Shown here: in pieces, positions 32,694-43,597 of the stretch
Position numbering within the stretch: the stretch's first letter is position 1
Layout of the letters: each line of letters opens with the position of its first letter
Assembly: GCF_001661265.1 (NCBI RefSeq)
Contig: NW_017566996.1
Span: 496,001 to 560,000 of the forward strand
Origin: Saitoella complicata NRRL Y-17804
Lineage: Eukaryota > Ascomycota > Saitoellomycetes > Saitoellales > Saitoellaceae
Reading direction: 5' to 3'
Length of the DNA stretch: 64,000 bases
Made by a program: the position numbers and the translations under genes
The notes under the pieces: model-generated
Seen by the model: only the letters and a program-made list of their open reading frames with translations
The model's database searches: none
Told to the model about the DNA's origin: nothing

Positions 32694-35600
32694 ATGAGCA
32701 TTGGCCTGCTACGAAGGGCCCTGCTGACCTCTAGACGGCCACTCCCTTCGACCGCTTCACTGTGAGTCCCAGTCAAGCATCGGTCACCGCTCTATCGCCG
32801 TCCGCCGTTTCGCTAACACGCGTCTAGCTTTCGCCGGACAACAACAGTAACCCGCATACGACCATCCATATCCAGCTCGTTCGGACCATTACAGCTAAGA
32901 GCAATGTCCAGCGACTTTGACATGTCGGATGCCTCCGACTTCGAGCCTGTCGCTCCCATTGTATGTTGTTGCCACTGTTGATCTGTTAGCATACACTCCC
33001 ACTAACGCGCGTCAAACAGAAGGCAGCACCAAAGAAAGCGCCCGTAAAGCGTGTTGCAGCAGTTACGAAGAAGGCAAAGGTTGTTGAGTCAGAGGAGGAG
33101 GAGTCGGCTTCGGAGGTGGACTTTGACGATGACGAGCCAAGTCCGCCACCAAGGAAGACGGCAACGAAGAAGACTGCGTTGAAAGAATCAACTGCGGATA
33201 ATGAGATGGATGTGGACGAAGCGCCATCACCGGCAGCCACGAATGGCAAGAAAAAGACTGCAACAGATACCTACCAGAAGCTCTCTCAGCTCGAGCACGT
33301 TTTGAAGCGTCCTGACACATATATCGGATCCGTCGAAGCTTCGCAAGAGAAACTTTGGGTATACGACTCGGAACAGAACCAGATGGTGAACAAGAACGTC
33401 TCGATCGTGCCCGGTCTTTACAAGATCTTTGACGAAATCTTGGTTAACGCTGCTGACAACAAGCAACGTGATCCCAATATGGACACCCTGAAGGTTACTT
33501 TCGACCGCGAGAATAACAGCGTCAGTGTTTACAACAACGGTCGCGGTATCCCCATCGAAATGCACGACAAGGAAAAGATCTGGATTCCCGAGTTGATTTT
33601 TGGTAACCTCTTGACTTCCTCCAACTACGACGACGACCAAAAGAAGGTCACTGGAGGTCGTAACGGTTACGGAGCCAAGTTGTGTAACATCTTCTCGACC
33701 GAGTTCATCGTTGAGACCGCAGACAAGGGCAACAAGAAAAAGTACAAGCAAGTGTTCTCGTCAAACATGAGCAAGAAGGGTGTCCCTAAGATTACAGAGA
33801 ACTCCAAGGGTGAAGAGTACACCCGTATTACCTTCAAGCCTGATTTGAAGAAGTTTAGTCTGGAAGAGATGGATGCGGATTTGGAAAGCCTGATCAAGCG
33901 TCGTGTGTACGATATGGCCGGTACCATGAAGGGTTGCAAAGTCTTCCTCAACAACGAGCGTATCAAGGTCAAGAACTTCAAGCAGTACGTTGAGATGTAC
34001 GTCAACTCTGTCGCGCCTGACGCTACGACTGGCAAGCCTCCGCCGATTGTCCACGAGGTTGTTTCCGATCGCTGGGAGATCGCATTCACAGTCTCAGACG
34101 GTTCGTTCAACCAGGTGTCTTTCGTCAACGGTATTGCGACTACCAAAGGTGGTACCCACGTCAACTACATCGCGGATCAGATTGTTACCAAGATCTCCGA
34201 CGCTGTCAAGAAGAAGAACAAGGCTGGTGCAAGCGTGAAGCCGCATATGATCAAGAACCACTTGTGGGTGTTCATTAACTGTCTCATCGAGAACCCTGCT
34301 TTCGACTCTCAGACGAAGGAGAACATGACTTTGAGACAGTCTGCTTTTGGATCAAAGTGTGCTTTGAGTGAAGATTTCATCAAGAAGGTCTTGAAGTCTG
34401 GTGTACTTGAGAACGTGTTGAACTTTGCCAAGTTCAAGGCTGATCAGGCTATGAAGAAGACTGATGGACACAAGAGGAGTCGTATCACTGGTTTGCCAAA
34501 GTTGGAAGATGCTAACAACGCTGGTACCAAGAACGGTTCGAGGTGTACTTTGATTCTTACTGAAGGAGACTCTGCCAAGGCGCTTGCTGTTTCGGGTTTG
34601 TCCGTCGTTGGTCGTGACAACTTTGGTGTTTTCCCCCTCCGTGGTAAGCTTCTCAACGTGCGGGAAGCAAGTCACGCACAGATCATGGCGAACAGTGAGA
34701 TTCAGGCCATTAAGCAGATCATGGGTTTGCAGCACAACAAGACTTACACCTCCGCTGCGGACTTGCGTTACGGTCACCTTATGATCATGACTGATCAGGA
34801 TCACGATGGTTCTCATATCAAGGGTCTTATCATCAACTTCTTGGAGACGTTCTACCCGTCTTTGTTGCAGATTCCTGGGTTCTTGATTGAATTCATTACT
34901 CCCATTGTTAAGTGTACCAAGGGCAAGAAGGAGATTACTTTCTTCACTATCCCCGAGTATGAGTACTGGAAGGAGGCCAATGAGGAGGGTAAAGGATGGA
35001 ATATCAAGTACTACAAGGGTCTGGGTACCTCCACTGCTGCCGATGCGAAGAAGTACTTCTCGGACCTTGACCAGCACTTGAAGTACTTCCATACTACTCA
35101 GGATGGTGACAAGGAACTTATTGACATGGCTTTCTCCAAGAAGAAGGCAGATGACCGAAAGGAATGGTTGAGGCAGTTCAAGCCGGGAACCTACATGGAT
35201 CATAGTGTCGACAAGATTCCTTTGGCGGATTTCATCAACAAGGAGCTCATTCTCTTCTCCATGGCTGATAACGTTCGTTCCATCCCTTCCATGGTGGATG
35301 GATTGAAGCCTGGTCAGCGTAAGGTCATCTTCGGCACCTTCAAGAGGAAGTTGAAGGGTGAGATCAAGGTTGCGCAGTTGGCTGGTTATGTTGCTGAACA
35401 CTCTGCGTACCACCACGGTGAACAGTCTTTGACTCAGACTATCGTCGGATTGGCACAACAGTTCGTTGGAAGCAACAACATCAACCTTCTCTTGCCTAAC
35501 GGTCAGTTCGGTACTCGTATGCAGGGTGGTAAGGATGCTGCTTCTGCTCGTTATATTTTCACCGAGTTGAGCCCGTTGACGAGAAAGTTGTTCCACAATG

Positions 35601-37582
35601 ATGACGACCCATTGTTGACCTACTTGAACGATGATGGTCAGAACATCGAGCCGCAGTTCTATGCGCCTATTTTGCCGATGGTTTTGGTCAACGGTTCTGA
35701 GGGTATTGGTACGGGTTGGAGTTCCTTCATTCCCAACTTTAACCCTGAAGATCTCGTGGCGAACTTGAGGCGCTTGATGAAGGGTAAAGAGCCTGAGGAG
35801 ATGCACCCCTGGTACCGTGGCTTCACGGGTTCCATCGAGAAGAAGATCGGCAAGTACGAGCTTAAGGGTACGATTACTCAGCTTGATGACAACACTGTGG
35901 AGATTACCGAGTTGCCTATCCGCTACTGGACTCAGAACATGAAGGAGTTCCTTGAGGTTGGTATTGCTGGAACCGAAAAGGTACCTGCCTTCATCAAGGA
36001 TTATTCCGAGTATCACACGGACGGCACCGTGCACTTCATCGTTAAGTTGACCGACAAGGGCATGGCCGAGGCGCTCAAGGAAGGTTTGGAGGAGAAGTTC
36101 AAGCTGACCACCTCTGTCTCTACCAGCAACATGGTGGCCTTCGACACTGAGGGCAGAATTAGGAAATACAACAACGTGGACGAGATTCTTAGGGAGTTCT
36201 ACCACCTGCGTCTCGAGCTTTACCAGAAGCGTAAGGACTACTTGGCTAATGAGCTCATGCGCCAGTTTGAGCGTCTGTCCAACCAGGCTCGCTTCGTGCA
36301 GATGATCTGTGACCATGAACTCATTGTCTCTAACAAGAAGCGCAAGGACCTTGTCGCTGAGTTGAAGGAGAAGGGTTTCAAATCGTTCCCCAAGAACAAG
36401 GAGGCCAAGGAGGCCGGTGAAATGGAGGAGGCTTTGGAGGACGAAACCGCCGATGCTGGAGACAAGGGTTATGACTACCTGCTTGGCATGGCTATCTGGT
36501 CGTTGACCCGTGAAAAGGTGGCCAAGCTCAACGCCGACAAGGACGCTAAGGAACGTGAGCTCGATGAGCTGCTCAAGCTTTCTGCAAAGGACATTTGGGA
36601 ACATGACCTGCAGGCTTTCATGGAGGAGTGGCATGCTACGCTGGAGACGGACGAAAAGCTCATCGCCGACGCTAAGTCTGGCAAGAAGCCTACCACTGGC
36701 AGAAAAGCTGGCACGAAGCTCGAGGCTAGGCCTACGTTGAAGGCGAAGGTCAAGCGGGGTAGTGATGATGACTCGGATTTTGAAGCCAAGAAGCCCGCTG
36801 CAAAGAAGGCGAAGGCATCCACCACTCCGGCAAAGGCTAAGCCCGCGGCCAAGCAGACCAAATTAGCGTTCACGAAGACTGAACCATCTTCACCTGATGA
36901 AGAGGTGCCTGTCCCAGCCAGAAAGACCGCTGCGTCAACTGCGAAGGCTGCGGCCGCGAAACCAGCTACCAAGAAGGCTTTGAAGGTCGAGTCCGATGAA
37001 AGTGATGAGGAGTTTACTGCACTCAAGGTGGATAAGGCCCCCGAGCCTGCAAAGAAGATGCCCGTGGTGCAGCCAAAGGCTACCATCATGGACGACAGTG
37101 ATGACGACTACATGTCGAAGCTTGCCAAGGGTACTGGTGATGCGAAGCCCATGTTCTCGTTCAGTGCGCTTAGCAAGCCTACAACTAAGCCTGCAGCTGC
37201 TAAGAAGCCGTCTCCCATTGTCGACCTCTCTGAGGACGAAGAGGAATCCGCTACTTTGTCTAATGTAATCGATGACGAGTCCAGTCCAGAGAAACCAAAG
37301 GCTAAAGCCGCTCCGGTCAAGAAGGCAGCTTTATCTGCGGCAGCCTCAAAGAAATCATTGAAGATCTTGTCTGATGAGGACGAGTCTGAAGAGGAGGTCA
37401 TGAAGCCTGCAGCAAAAGCAAAGGCTGCACCGGCTGCGAAGAATGCTGCTCCTGCTCGTTCTGCTCGCGCTGCAAAGGCTAAGGCTGTCCCGGTCATGAT
37501 CGACAGTGACTCGGCTAGTGAAAGTGAGGGATCCTTCCAGGAGGAGAGTGAAGGGGAGAGTGATTTCGATGAAGATGATTGA
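32694..37582 (+). CDS. TOP2: DNA topoisomerase II, possible mitochondrial and nuclear isoforms
   Basis: Type IIA topoisomerase that passes one DNA duplex through another, using ATP. Three exons (32694–32761, 32828–32960, 33020–37582) with introns of 66 and 59 nt. The nuclear form starts at ATG 32904 (MSSDFDMSDAS; 1,539 residues). An upstream ATG at 32694 is in frame across the first intron and adds 48 residues with nine Arg and no Asp/Glu, giving 1,587. Domains: GHKL ATPase with NGYGAKL, TOPRIM with EGDSAKALA and DQDHDGSHIKGL, catalytic Tyr in SARYIFTEL (864 of the short form, 912 of the long), then a long Lys/Ala/Glu-rich disordered tail with many SDDE-like sites. It is divergent from the TBC gene. 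Confidence 0.95.
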
Positions 37583-37821
37583 AGGAAGAATATCATATAG
37601 AGTACGGACAAGCCAAAGCATGACTATTTGTATCGCATGTTAGGTACTCGTGTATCGCGTATAATTCTAATACCACATTTTCCCATGGTTCGGCAAGCTG
37701 AAATTGCCAGTTCCTTGTCGAAGTTTCCAAATCCAGCAGGCGCGTGTGGCGCAACCGACCCAAAATCATCGGCGAGTGTAACGAAGACATGCAGAAGCGA
37801 TAAGTCGCAGAAAAACCAGAA

Positions 37822-38727
37822 ATGTCGTCAAGAGAAGCTCAATTGAAGAAGCTGTTGGAGCTTACATCCTCATTATCCGCCAATAATGACGCAGCATCTG
37901 CACCGGCAGAGCCAGTCGCACCACGGCAAAGATCGGACTTGAACGCCGATATTCTGAATCAAATCCTCGGTCCTGATGAGGCAGAACTTATGAAGGAAGC
38001 GATGACTGTTATCATGCACCCACAGGCTACTCTGGAAAACAAGGAAATCGCTTTCGATAACCTTGAGATGCTGATCGAGAACCTCGACAATGCCAACAAT
38101 ATCAAGAACCTCGGTCTGTGGCCACCATTGCTCTCCAACCTCTCTTCGCCAGAACCATCACTTCGACTTGCAGCATGTGGTGTTATCGGTACGGCAGTTC
38201 AGAACAATGAGAAGTCACAGAACTCGTGTCTGGAACATGATGGCTTGGCTAAGGTGATCGACGTGCTTCAGAATGATGATGACAACGGTGTGCGGGTAAA
38301 GGCGGTATACGCCGTCAGCAGCATTATCAGAAACAACAACCAGGCGCTGAAGACCTTTGGAGACAACAACGGATGGAAAGCGTTGGCTAGCACGTTGGAC
38401 GGATCAACAAATATGGCGCGCAAGGGTGTTTTCCTGATAAGCGCTTTGTTATTGCAGGACGAGGGCTCCGAGATCGCTTTGGAGCAGGTGAAGTCGTTGA
38501 GGTTGGCGGACAAGGCAGTTTCGCTTGTGGAGAAGAATGCGGATGACGAAGACATGGTTGAGAAGTTGTTGATGTTGGTTAAGGTTGCACTGGAGAAGGA
38601 TGGCTCCGCACTGGATGCGGCGTCCAAGGAGAAGCTGAGGTCGTTGGTGCCGGGGTTGGAGCAACAGTACGAAACTGGATTCTTTACTGAGGGTGAATGG
38701 AAGGACTTTAAGGTACTCATTGCTTAG
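37822..38727 (+). CDS. FES1: Hsp70 nucleotide exchange factor Fes1
   Basis: Armadillo-type exchange factor that releases ADP from cytosolic Hsp70 (yeast Fes1 / human HspBP1). One exon, 301 residues (yeast 290). The family N-terminal block is seen in LLELTSSLSA and ILNQILGPDEAELMKEAMTV. Armadillo repeats follow, with LENLDNANNIKNLGLWPPLL, then RLAACGVIGTAVQNNEKSQ and VRVKAVYAVSSIIRN. It lies tandem to TOP2, 239 bp downstream of its stop. Confidence 0.95.
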   Translation: MSSREAQLKKLLELTSSLSANNDAASAPAEPVAPRQRSDLNADILNQILGPDEAELMKEAMTVIMHPQATLENKEIAFDNLEMLIENLDNANNIKNLGLWPPLLSNLSSPEPSLRLAACGVIGTAVQNNEKSQNSCLEHDGLAKVIDVLQNDDDNGVRVKAVYAVSSIIRNNNQALKTFGDNNGWKALASTLDGSTNMARKGVFLISALLLQDEGSEIALEQVKSLRLADKAVSLVEKNADDEDMVEKLLMLVKVALEKDGSALDAASKEKLRSLVPGLEQQYETGFFTEGEWKDFKVLIA

Positions 38728-38909
38728 GAGGGCGTACGTTATATTGACCGATTACTGATGACAGGTGGCAGCGATAGGAAGATGAGAAAGGGCATAACAG
38801 ACTATACCGGAATTCAATAATCATTTGACATCATCAGTAATCATTGTATGTATCTCGTTTCCCCCGTCAGATAAGGTTTGTGTGCCGCATATCGATGGAG
38901 CTGCGAGTG

Positions 38910-38915
38910 CACGTG
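38910..38915. promoter_or_regulatory. CACGTG box upstream of BUD31
   Basis: The sequence tgCACGTGcc lies 81 nt upstream of the BUD31 ATG, in the 268-bp gap after FES1. Confidence 0.4.
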
Positions 38916-38995
38916 CCTTCGTACATACGAAACGCGACTCCCCGAGAAACCTTGACCAACGTAAACAATCGCTGAGGGATATCAGAGACGATACA

Positions 38996-39539
38996 ATGCC
39001 CAGGATCAAGACACAGAGAACGAAGAAGGCGCCAGAGGGATTCGACGAGATCGAGTCGACGCTGCTGGACTTTGCGCAGAAGATGAAAGACGCGGAGAAT
39101 GTGTCGCATGAGGGCAAGCGAAAGAATGAGGCCTTGTGGGCGATTTTCCAGGTATGCTGCATCTATAACGACTGTCAGAACCACTGCTAATGCTCTAGCA
39201 GATCTCACATCAGCGATCACGGTATATCTATGAGCTGTACTACAAGCGAGAGGCGATCTCAAGAGAACTGTACGATTGGCTTCTGAAGCAGAACTACGCT
39301 GATGCGAACCTGATAGCGAAGGTATGCATATGTCTGCTATACTATTTGTGCGCTAGCTGACCTTTGTATAGTGGAAGAAGCAGGGTTACGAGAAGCTGTG
39401 TTGTCTGCGATGCATACAGATGAAGGAGCAAAACTTCGGTACGACTTGTATTTGTCGCGTGCCGAAGGCGAAGTTGTCAAAAGGTGCACCAGTGGAATGC
39501 CTTCATTGTGGGTGCAGAGGTTGCGCATCCAGCGACTGA
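38996..39539 (+). CDS. BUD31: Spliceosome protein Bud31 (G10 family)
   Basis: Small zinc-binding component of the activated spliceosome. Three exons (38996–39151, 39202–39321, 39372–39539) with two 50-nt introns encode 147 residues, close to the usual length. The start [20 protein letters not shown] and the blocks [20 protein letters not shown] and [20 protein letters not shown] match G10 proteins closely. The C-terminal Cys-rich zinc clusters [10 protein letters not shown] and [13 protein letters not shown] are complete. It converges on the forkhead gene. Confidence 0.97.
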
Positions 39540-39950
39540 GCCTTGAATTGGGTATGGAGTGAAGGATTGGGTCATATGGGTTCGCAACGGCAACAGCATC
39601 GTGAGGATCGATTTGTGGATTAGCATGGAACCCGCCCCGCTGGATTCGGCAAGCTTAAGACGAAGATGTGCACGGGTACGTTGGGACGTACACTGAAAGC
39701 GATTGGGCAAAAGAATGACGGAAGAAAAGCTTGTCATTTCGTCTCATATCAAGACCAACTAGCTATCAGGACAAGCAAAGGCTTAGAAGCTGAAAAGGGT
39801 ATTCCATCTGTCAAACAAAAATAACTCCACGCCCGCCTGTCTCGGGCTAATTATACCTGTGAACCAAACCGTAAACCTGACCAAAAAGAATAAAGACCAC
39901 TGACACCCCTTGTCGGTATAATTGCATCGTCCATCGTCTTCTCCAGATTC
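39540..39950. other. Convergent intergenic region
   Basis: The stretch lies between the stops of BUD31 and the forkhead gene. It should carry both terminators. No gene is seen. Confidence 0.5.
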
Positions 39951-41810
39951 CTAGAAACCACTGGAGTAACTTCTCTCCATCATGAATCGCCCATCGTCAG
40001 AGCCATGCACAGCCCTCCTCATCACGCTGACGACGTCAACGCCAAACACATCTGTCACATCACCGAACGCTTCTGATGCGAAGTCGCTCATCCTCAATCC
40101 GGATACAAGCCCGCGACGAGCCTCCCTACGCTTGGCCTCACGTTTGTCGGGAGACCCGAAGCAGGCACGGGAGATAACATCGTCATCCTCGCAATCCCTG
40201 CCAAAGACGGGGTTATTCTCCTTATCCAGAGGCGTCTTCGCCGGTGAAGCAAGTGCGGCAATCTTTTTGGGTGAAAGACCGTATGATGCCCACGGATCGT
40301 CGTATTCGATGTTCAAGCTCCTGGCCGGGCTAGTGAGCAACCTGTGAACAGCCTGACGATGTTGCCTGAGTGTGGTAGCGGGCGACACACTGCCAGGAAC
40401 ATTGGTGTTCTTGAAAGCAGGCGCCGGTGTCTCCGGAGGCAACAAAGTAACGTTGTTGTTCAAAGGAGCCAGATATGGCGACGACGAAGGAGGGGGCGAT
40501 ACGAGGTCACCGGCAGCAGACTGGTGAACACTTTCGTACTTGGCAATAGAATTGCCGCCCAAGTACTGCGTCCGCTTGAAGGTAGAAGCATAACTTCCAT
40601 AGTCGTACTCCTCCTCATCGGTGTGCTCATCATCCTCGTCCTCCCTAACAAAGGTTGTAGTGACCTTCCTCTTCAAATTGGTCGGAGGAGGAGTAGGCTC
40701 ACCGTACATCTGGTACTGATAGAGCTTCGGGGTAAGAGCAGAGGGATCAGTCGGGAAGAAATGCTTCTTCAGGACACCAGTATCGGCCATGGCCATAGGC
40801 GGTGCAGTAGGTGTCATCATGACTTGTTTGGGCATCTTGGCAGCCTGCCCAGGAATGCCCTTCCTGGTCCTGACCTTCATGAACTGGAATTCGCAACCGG
40901 GCTCGATTGTCCAGTAATTTCCCTTCCCAGGCTGGTCCTTTGGCCTCTCCTGCTTGACGAAAGCCTTGTTCAAGGAAAGATTGTGACGAATGGAGTTTTG
41001 CCATCCGGAATCGGAGTCGCGGTAGTACTTGAATGTGGATGAAATCCAGTTGTAGATTTCAGCAAGAGTAAGGCGACGGTTAGGAGCGCGAAGAATGGCC
41101 ATGCCGATCAGAGTAGCGTAGCTGTACCCAGGCTTCTCTCCGTCATCCTCGACAGCAGGCATCTCGCTCGGGTCAGGGATCGCGGAGCTAGCGTCGACAC
41201 GAGCATCTACTAAAGGTGCAGAGTCTTGAAGGTTCTTCTTCGCGCTCCTAGAGTATGCATTGCGTACGGGCTTGGATGTGGGTGTGATGAACTGCGGAGG
41301 AGGCATCATCAAGGCTTGTCCAGGACCCATAGGTCTCATAGCAGGCGTCTTTGGCGCGAAGAACTTGGTCGGAGAGCTAGGCGGTCCCATGGCAGCCGCT
41401 TCACCGAAAGTAGGAGGAAGAGGAAGCTGCCTCTGCTGGTGCACTTCCGGCGGAGAGCTAGACATGAGAGGATGTGGCACCTGGTGCATCACCGGTGCAG
41501 AGAATGCGGGTACGCGCTGCTTCTTTTCGGGAGAGATCTTCGCATGATGCTCGACCTTTGGCGGCGGAAGAGGACATGCACGGAAGTCGCGTGCAGAAAA
41601 GACTGATCTCAGAAGAGGAACGGCGCCCGAAGAGATGGAACGGCGGAATGTCTTCGATGGAGAGATCGATGTAGGCTGAGGAGGAGGTGCCAGTGCCACT
41701 GGAGCTGGCTGCATGACCGTGGAGAACTGGTATCGCTGAGGAGGTGAGGACGTTGCAGGTGAATGCGAGTGATGGTATGTTGGTGGGTAGTTGTTCGCGT
41801 GAGAGACCAT
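39951..41810 (-). CDS. Forkhead transcription factor, Hcm1-like
   Basis: Winged-helix DNA-binding regulator. One exon, 619 residues from [11 protein letters not shown]. The forkhead domain covers about residues 220–310: [40 protein letters not shown], the recognition helix [15 protein letters not shown], and the wing [18 protein letters not shown]. The recognition helix is canonical, so it should bind (G/A)TAAA(C/T)A-type sites. Both flanks are Pro/Ser/Met-rich and disordered, with several SP/TP sites suited to CDK phosphorylation. The domain looks most like Hcm1-type cell-cycle factors; that assignment is an inference supported by MCB-like boxes upstream. No FHA domain is seen, which argues against Fkh1/Fkh2. 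Confidence 0.9.
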   Translation of the reverse strand: MVSHANNYPPTYHHSHSPATSSPPQRYQFSTVMQPAPVALAPPPQPTSISPSKTFRRSISSGAVPLLRSVFSARDFRACPLPPPKVEHHAKISPEKKQRVPAFSAPVMHQVPHPLMSSSPPEVHQQRQLPLPPTFGEAAAMGPPSSPTKFFAPKTPAMRPMGPGQALMMPPPQFITPTSKPVRNAYSRSAKKNLQDSAPLVDARVDASSAIPDPSEMPAVEDDGEKPGYSYATLIGMAILRAPNRRLTLAEIYNWISSTFKYYRDSDSGWQNSIRHNLSLNKAFVKQERPKDQPGKGNYWTIEPGCEFQFMKVRTRKGIPGQAAKMPKQVMMTPTAPPMAMADTGVLKKHFFPTDPSALTPKLYQYQMYGEPTPPPTNLKRKVTTTFVREDEDDEHTDEEEYDYGSYASTFKRTQYLGGNSIAKYESVHQSAAGDLVSPPPSSSPYLAPLNNNVTLLPPETPAPAFKNTNVPGSVSPATTLRQHRQAVHRLLTSPARSLNIEYDDPWASYGLSPKKIAALASPAKTPLDKENNPVFGRDCEDDDVISRACFGSPDKREAKRREARRGLVSGLRMSDFASEAFGDVTDVFGVDVVSVMRRAVHGSDDGRFMMERSYSSGF

Positions 41811-43597
41811 CTTAATTGGCTATGTCGATTCTTGTCGTGATTGTAGCAGGTGTAGAAAGCTCAGAGAGCGTGTTTATGGACTCGATCCGGGACTGTATGC
41901 TACGCAAAAGGTCGTAGGCCGTTATAACTAACGTCTTCAAGGTTGCCCTTTTCGTGACAGACGTGACAGAGAAGTGACAGAAGTGCTCTGCGAGGACGTT
42001 GATCCGTAGACGAGATGACTGAGTGGGAGTAGAGGATGTCAATGAATGGTGAGCAGAGAAGGAGTCGTGAAGAGATCAGGTGGGTGAGGCGAAGAAGAAG
42101 TACGACGGCAGCGATTCCCGATATGCGAAGAACAAAGAAGACTTCTGCCTGAGGGGGTTAACTGCAGACGATAACGGCTATCGAGCACGATGGCTGAGGG
42201 GCGTTACTTGAGGCGGAGGTGGTCGAGCTGAAAACAGACGTCCCAGGAGACGATCTGCGCGACCGTTACGTGTGAGCCGAGGAATGTATGGAGTAGAGTT
42301 TGTCGCGACGACGAGAGAGCCGGGTGGAAACGCGGCGCAATTGAAGGAAGAGAACGATTGATCGAACAGGGAAACAGACGAATGACTTCGAGCAGATATA
42401 CACGGACGGTGCTCAATTACCAGGCCTACCTTCTTTTTCTCTCGCAGTCCTTTGTCGTGGGGACGCAAGGGAGACGCGTCTTGACGCGTGCCTTGACTCC
42501 TGGGTTTCCCCAAGAATGCACCGTCCCGTAAATTCAAGGTTTCTAACCGACACAAGGGCCGCAGGAAATAAATGGCAAGACGAACATAGGAAGACGGGCT
42601 TACGTGTATGCGAGCATGTGGGCCGCACGAGGCAGGGTGATCTGGAAATGTTCTGATTTGTACGAAACGCGACGTCGACGCGGTTCCGCGTTGATTCACG
42701 GCGACACGCGTAGATAAGCTCTACCGACGCCGGCATGGCAACGACAAGACTCGATATATACGAGGCTTTCGTATGTACAAGTCAGTTGGTCTCTCTGTTG
42801 GTAACTATCAGTGGGACTTCCAACTTGCGGTTGTCATGATCGTGCGTGGACATGCACGCGTGTGAACTTTACTAATACTTGTAATCCGCTCGGCTAAAAT
42901 ACTTAGAACAATGGAAAGCCATCGAGTTTGGTTACTCTCGTGCATGCTTACATATGAGAGTGGCGAGGTCTCCACCCCAATCAGCCGTAAAGTGTATCCT
43001 TGCCTGCTGCCCGCACCGACCTCATCTTGTCGAATGCACCCAACGCAAGACGTCTGAAGGTCGGGCCAGAAGGCATCCCGGGTCCTATCTCATCATCCAC
43101 AACACTGTTCCCACGAGTCCAACAACGATCCTGCCACAGATTTGTCCTATATTGGCAATAACAGTGTCGACACCCGAAAGGTCCCATAATTCAGGGTTTG
43201 GTAGGAAGGACTGCACCTCGCCAGACGCTGTACTTACAGCAAATCGAGACATCGAGTCATGTATGGGGATAGGCTTGAGGTGAATACGGCAGAACCGCGG
43301 CCAGAAGCCGTCTCGTGTTTGTAAGCTGCTGGGCCTGAAAGCAGCAAAGCAGCAGCGGCTAACGATTGTTTTATTCCCTGGAGGACTTTTAATTTACGCG
43401 TCAGTTGAGCGTGTGTACACCCCGCGACAGATTCGCTTGGAACAGCACGAACTTTATAACAATGTTGATGCATTCTATCAATACTTTTGCGTCATTCTCA
43501 TAATCGTACAAAGCCTCAATCTCCTCATGGCGACGTCCCTATCGTACTATACCGACTCTAACACTATGAATGCCCCAGCACTAACAATCCAATCACC
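41811..43597. other. Long upstream region of the forkhead gene (1.8 kb)
   Basis: No gene is supported between the forkhead ATG and the stop of the PDK-like gene. Small frames, including a 173-codon minus-strand one at 42178–42699, lack recognisable content and begin at non-ATG codons. The region carries five ACGCGT boxes and so looks like an extended regulatory region, perhaps with a long leader. Confidence 0.55.
42474..42861. promoter_or_regulatory. Cluster of ACGCGT (MCB-like) boxes
   Basis: Palindromic ACGCGT occurs at 42474–42479, 42484–42489, 42706–42711 and 42856–42861, with a fifth copy at 43396–43401. They lie 0.66–1.6 kb upstream of the forkhead ATG. ACGCGT is the MluI cell-cycle box bound by MBF in fungi. 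Chance expectation in the 1.8-kb gap is about 0.4. Confidence 0.55.

Noticed and set aside
34352-36634. A 760-codon open frame antisense to TOP2
   Set aside because: It lies wholly inside a conserved gene, starts at a non-ATG codon and has no family signature. It is a by-product of the codon bias of TOP2.
42178-42699. A 173-codon minus-strand frame upstream of the forkhead gene
   Set aside because: It begins at a non-ATG codon, has no domain and overlaps competing frames. It is better explained as regulatory DNA or leader.
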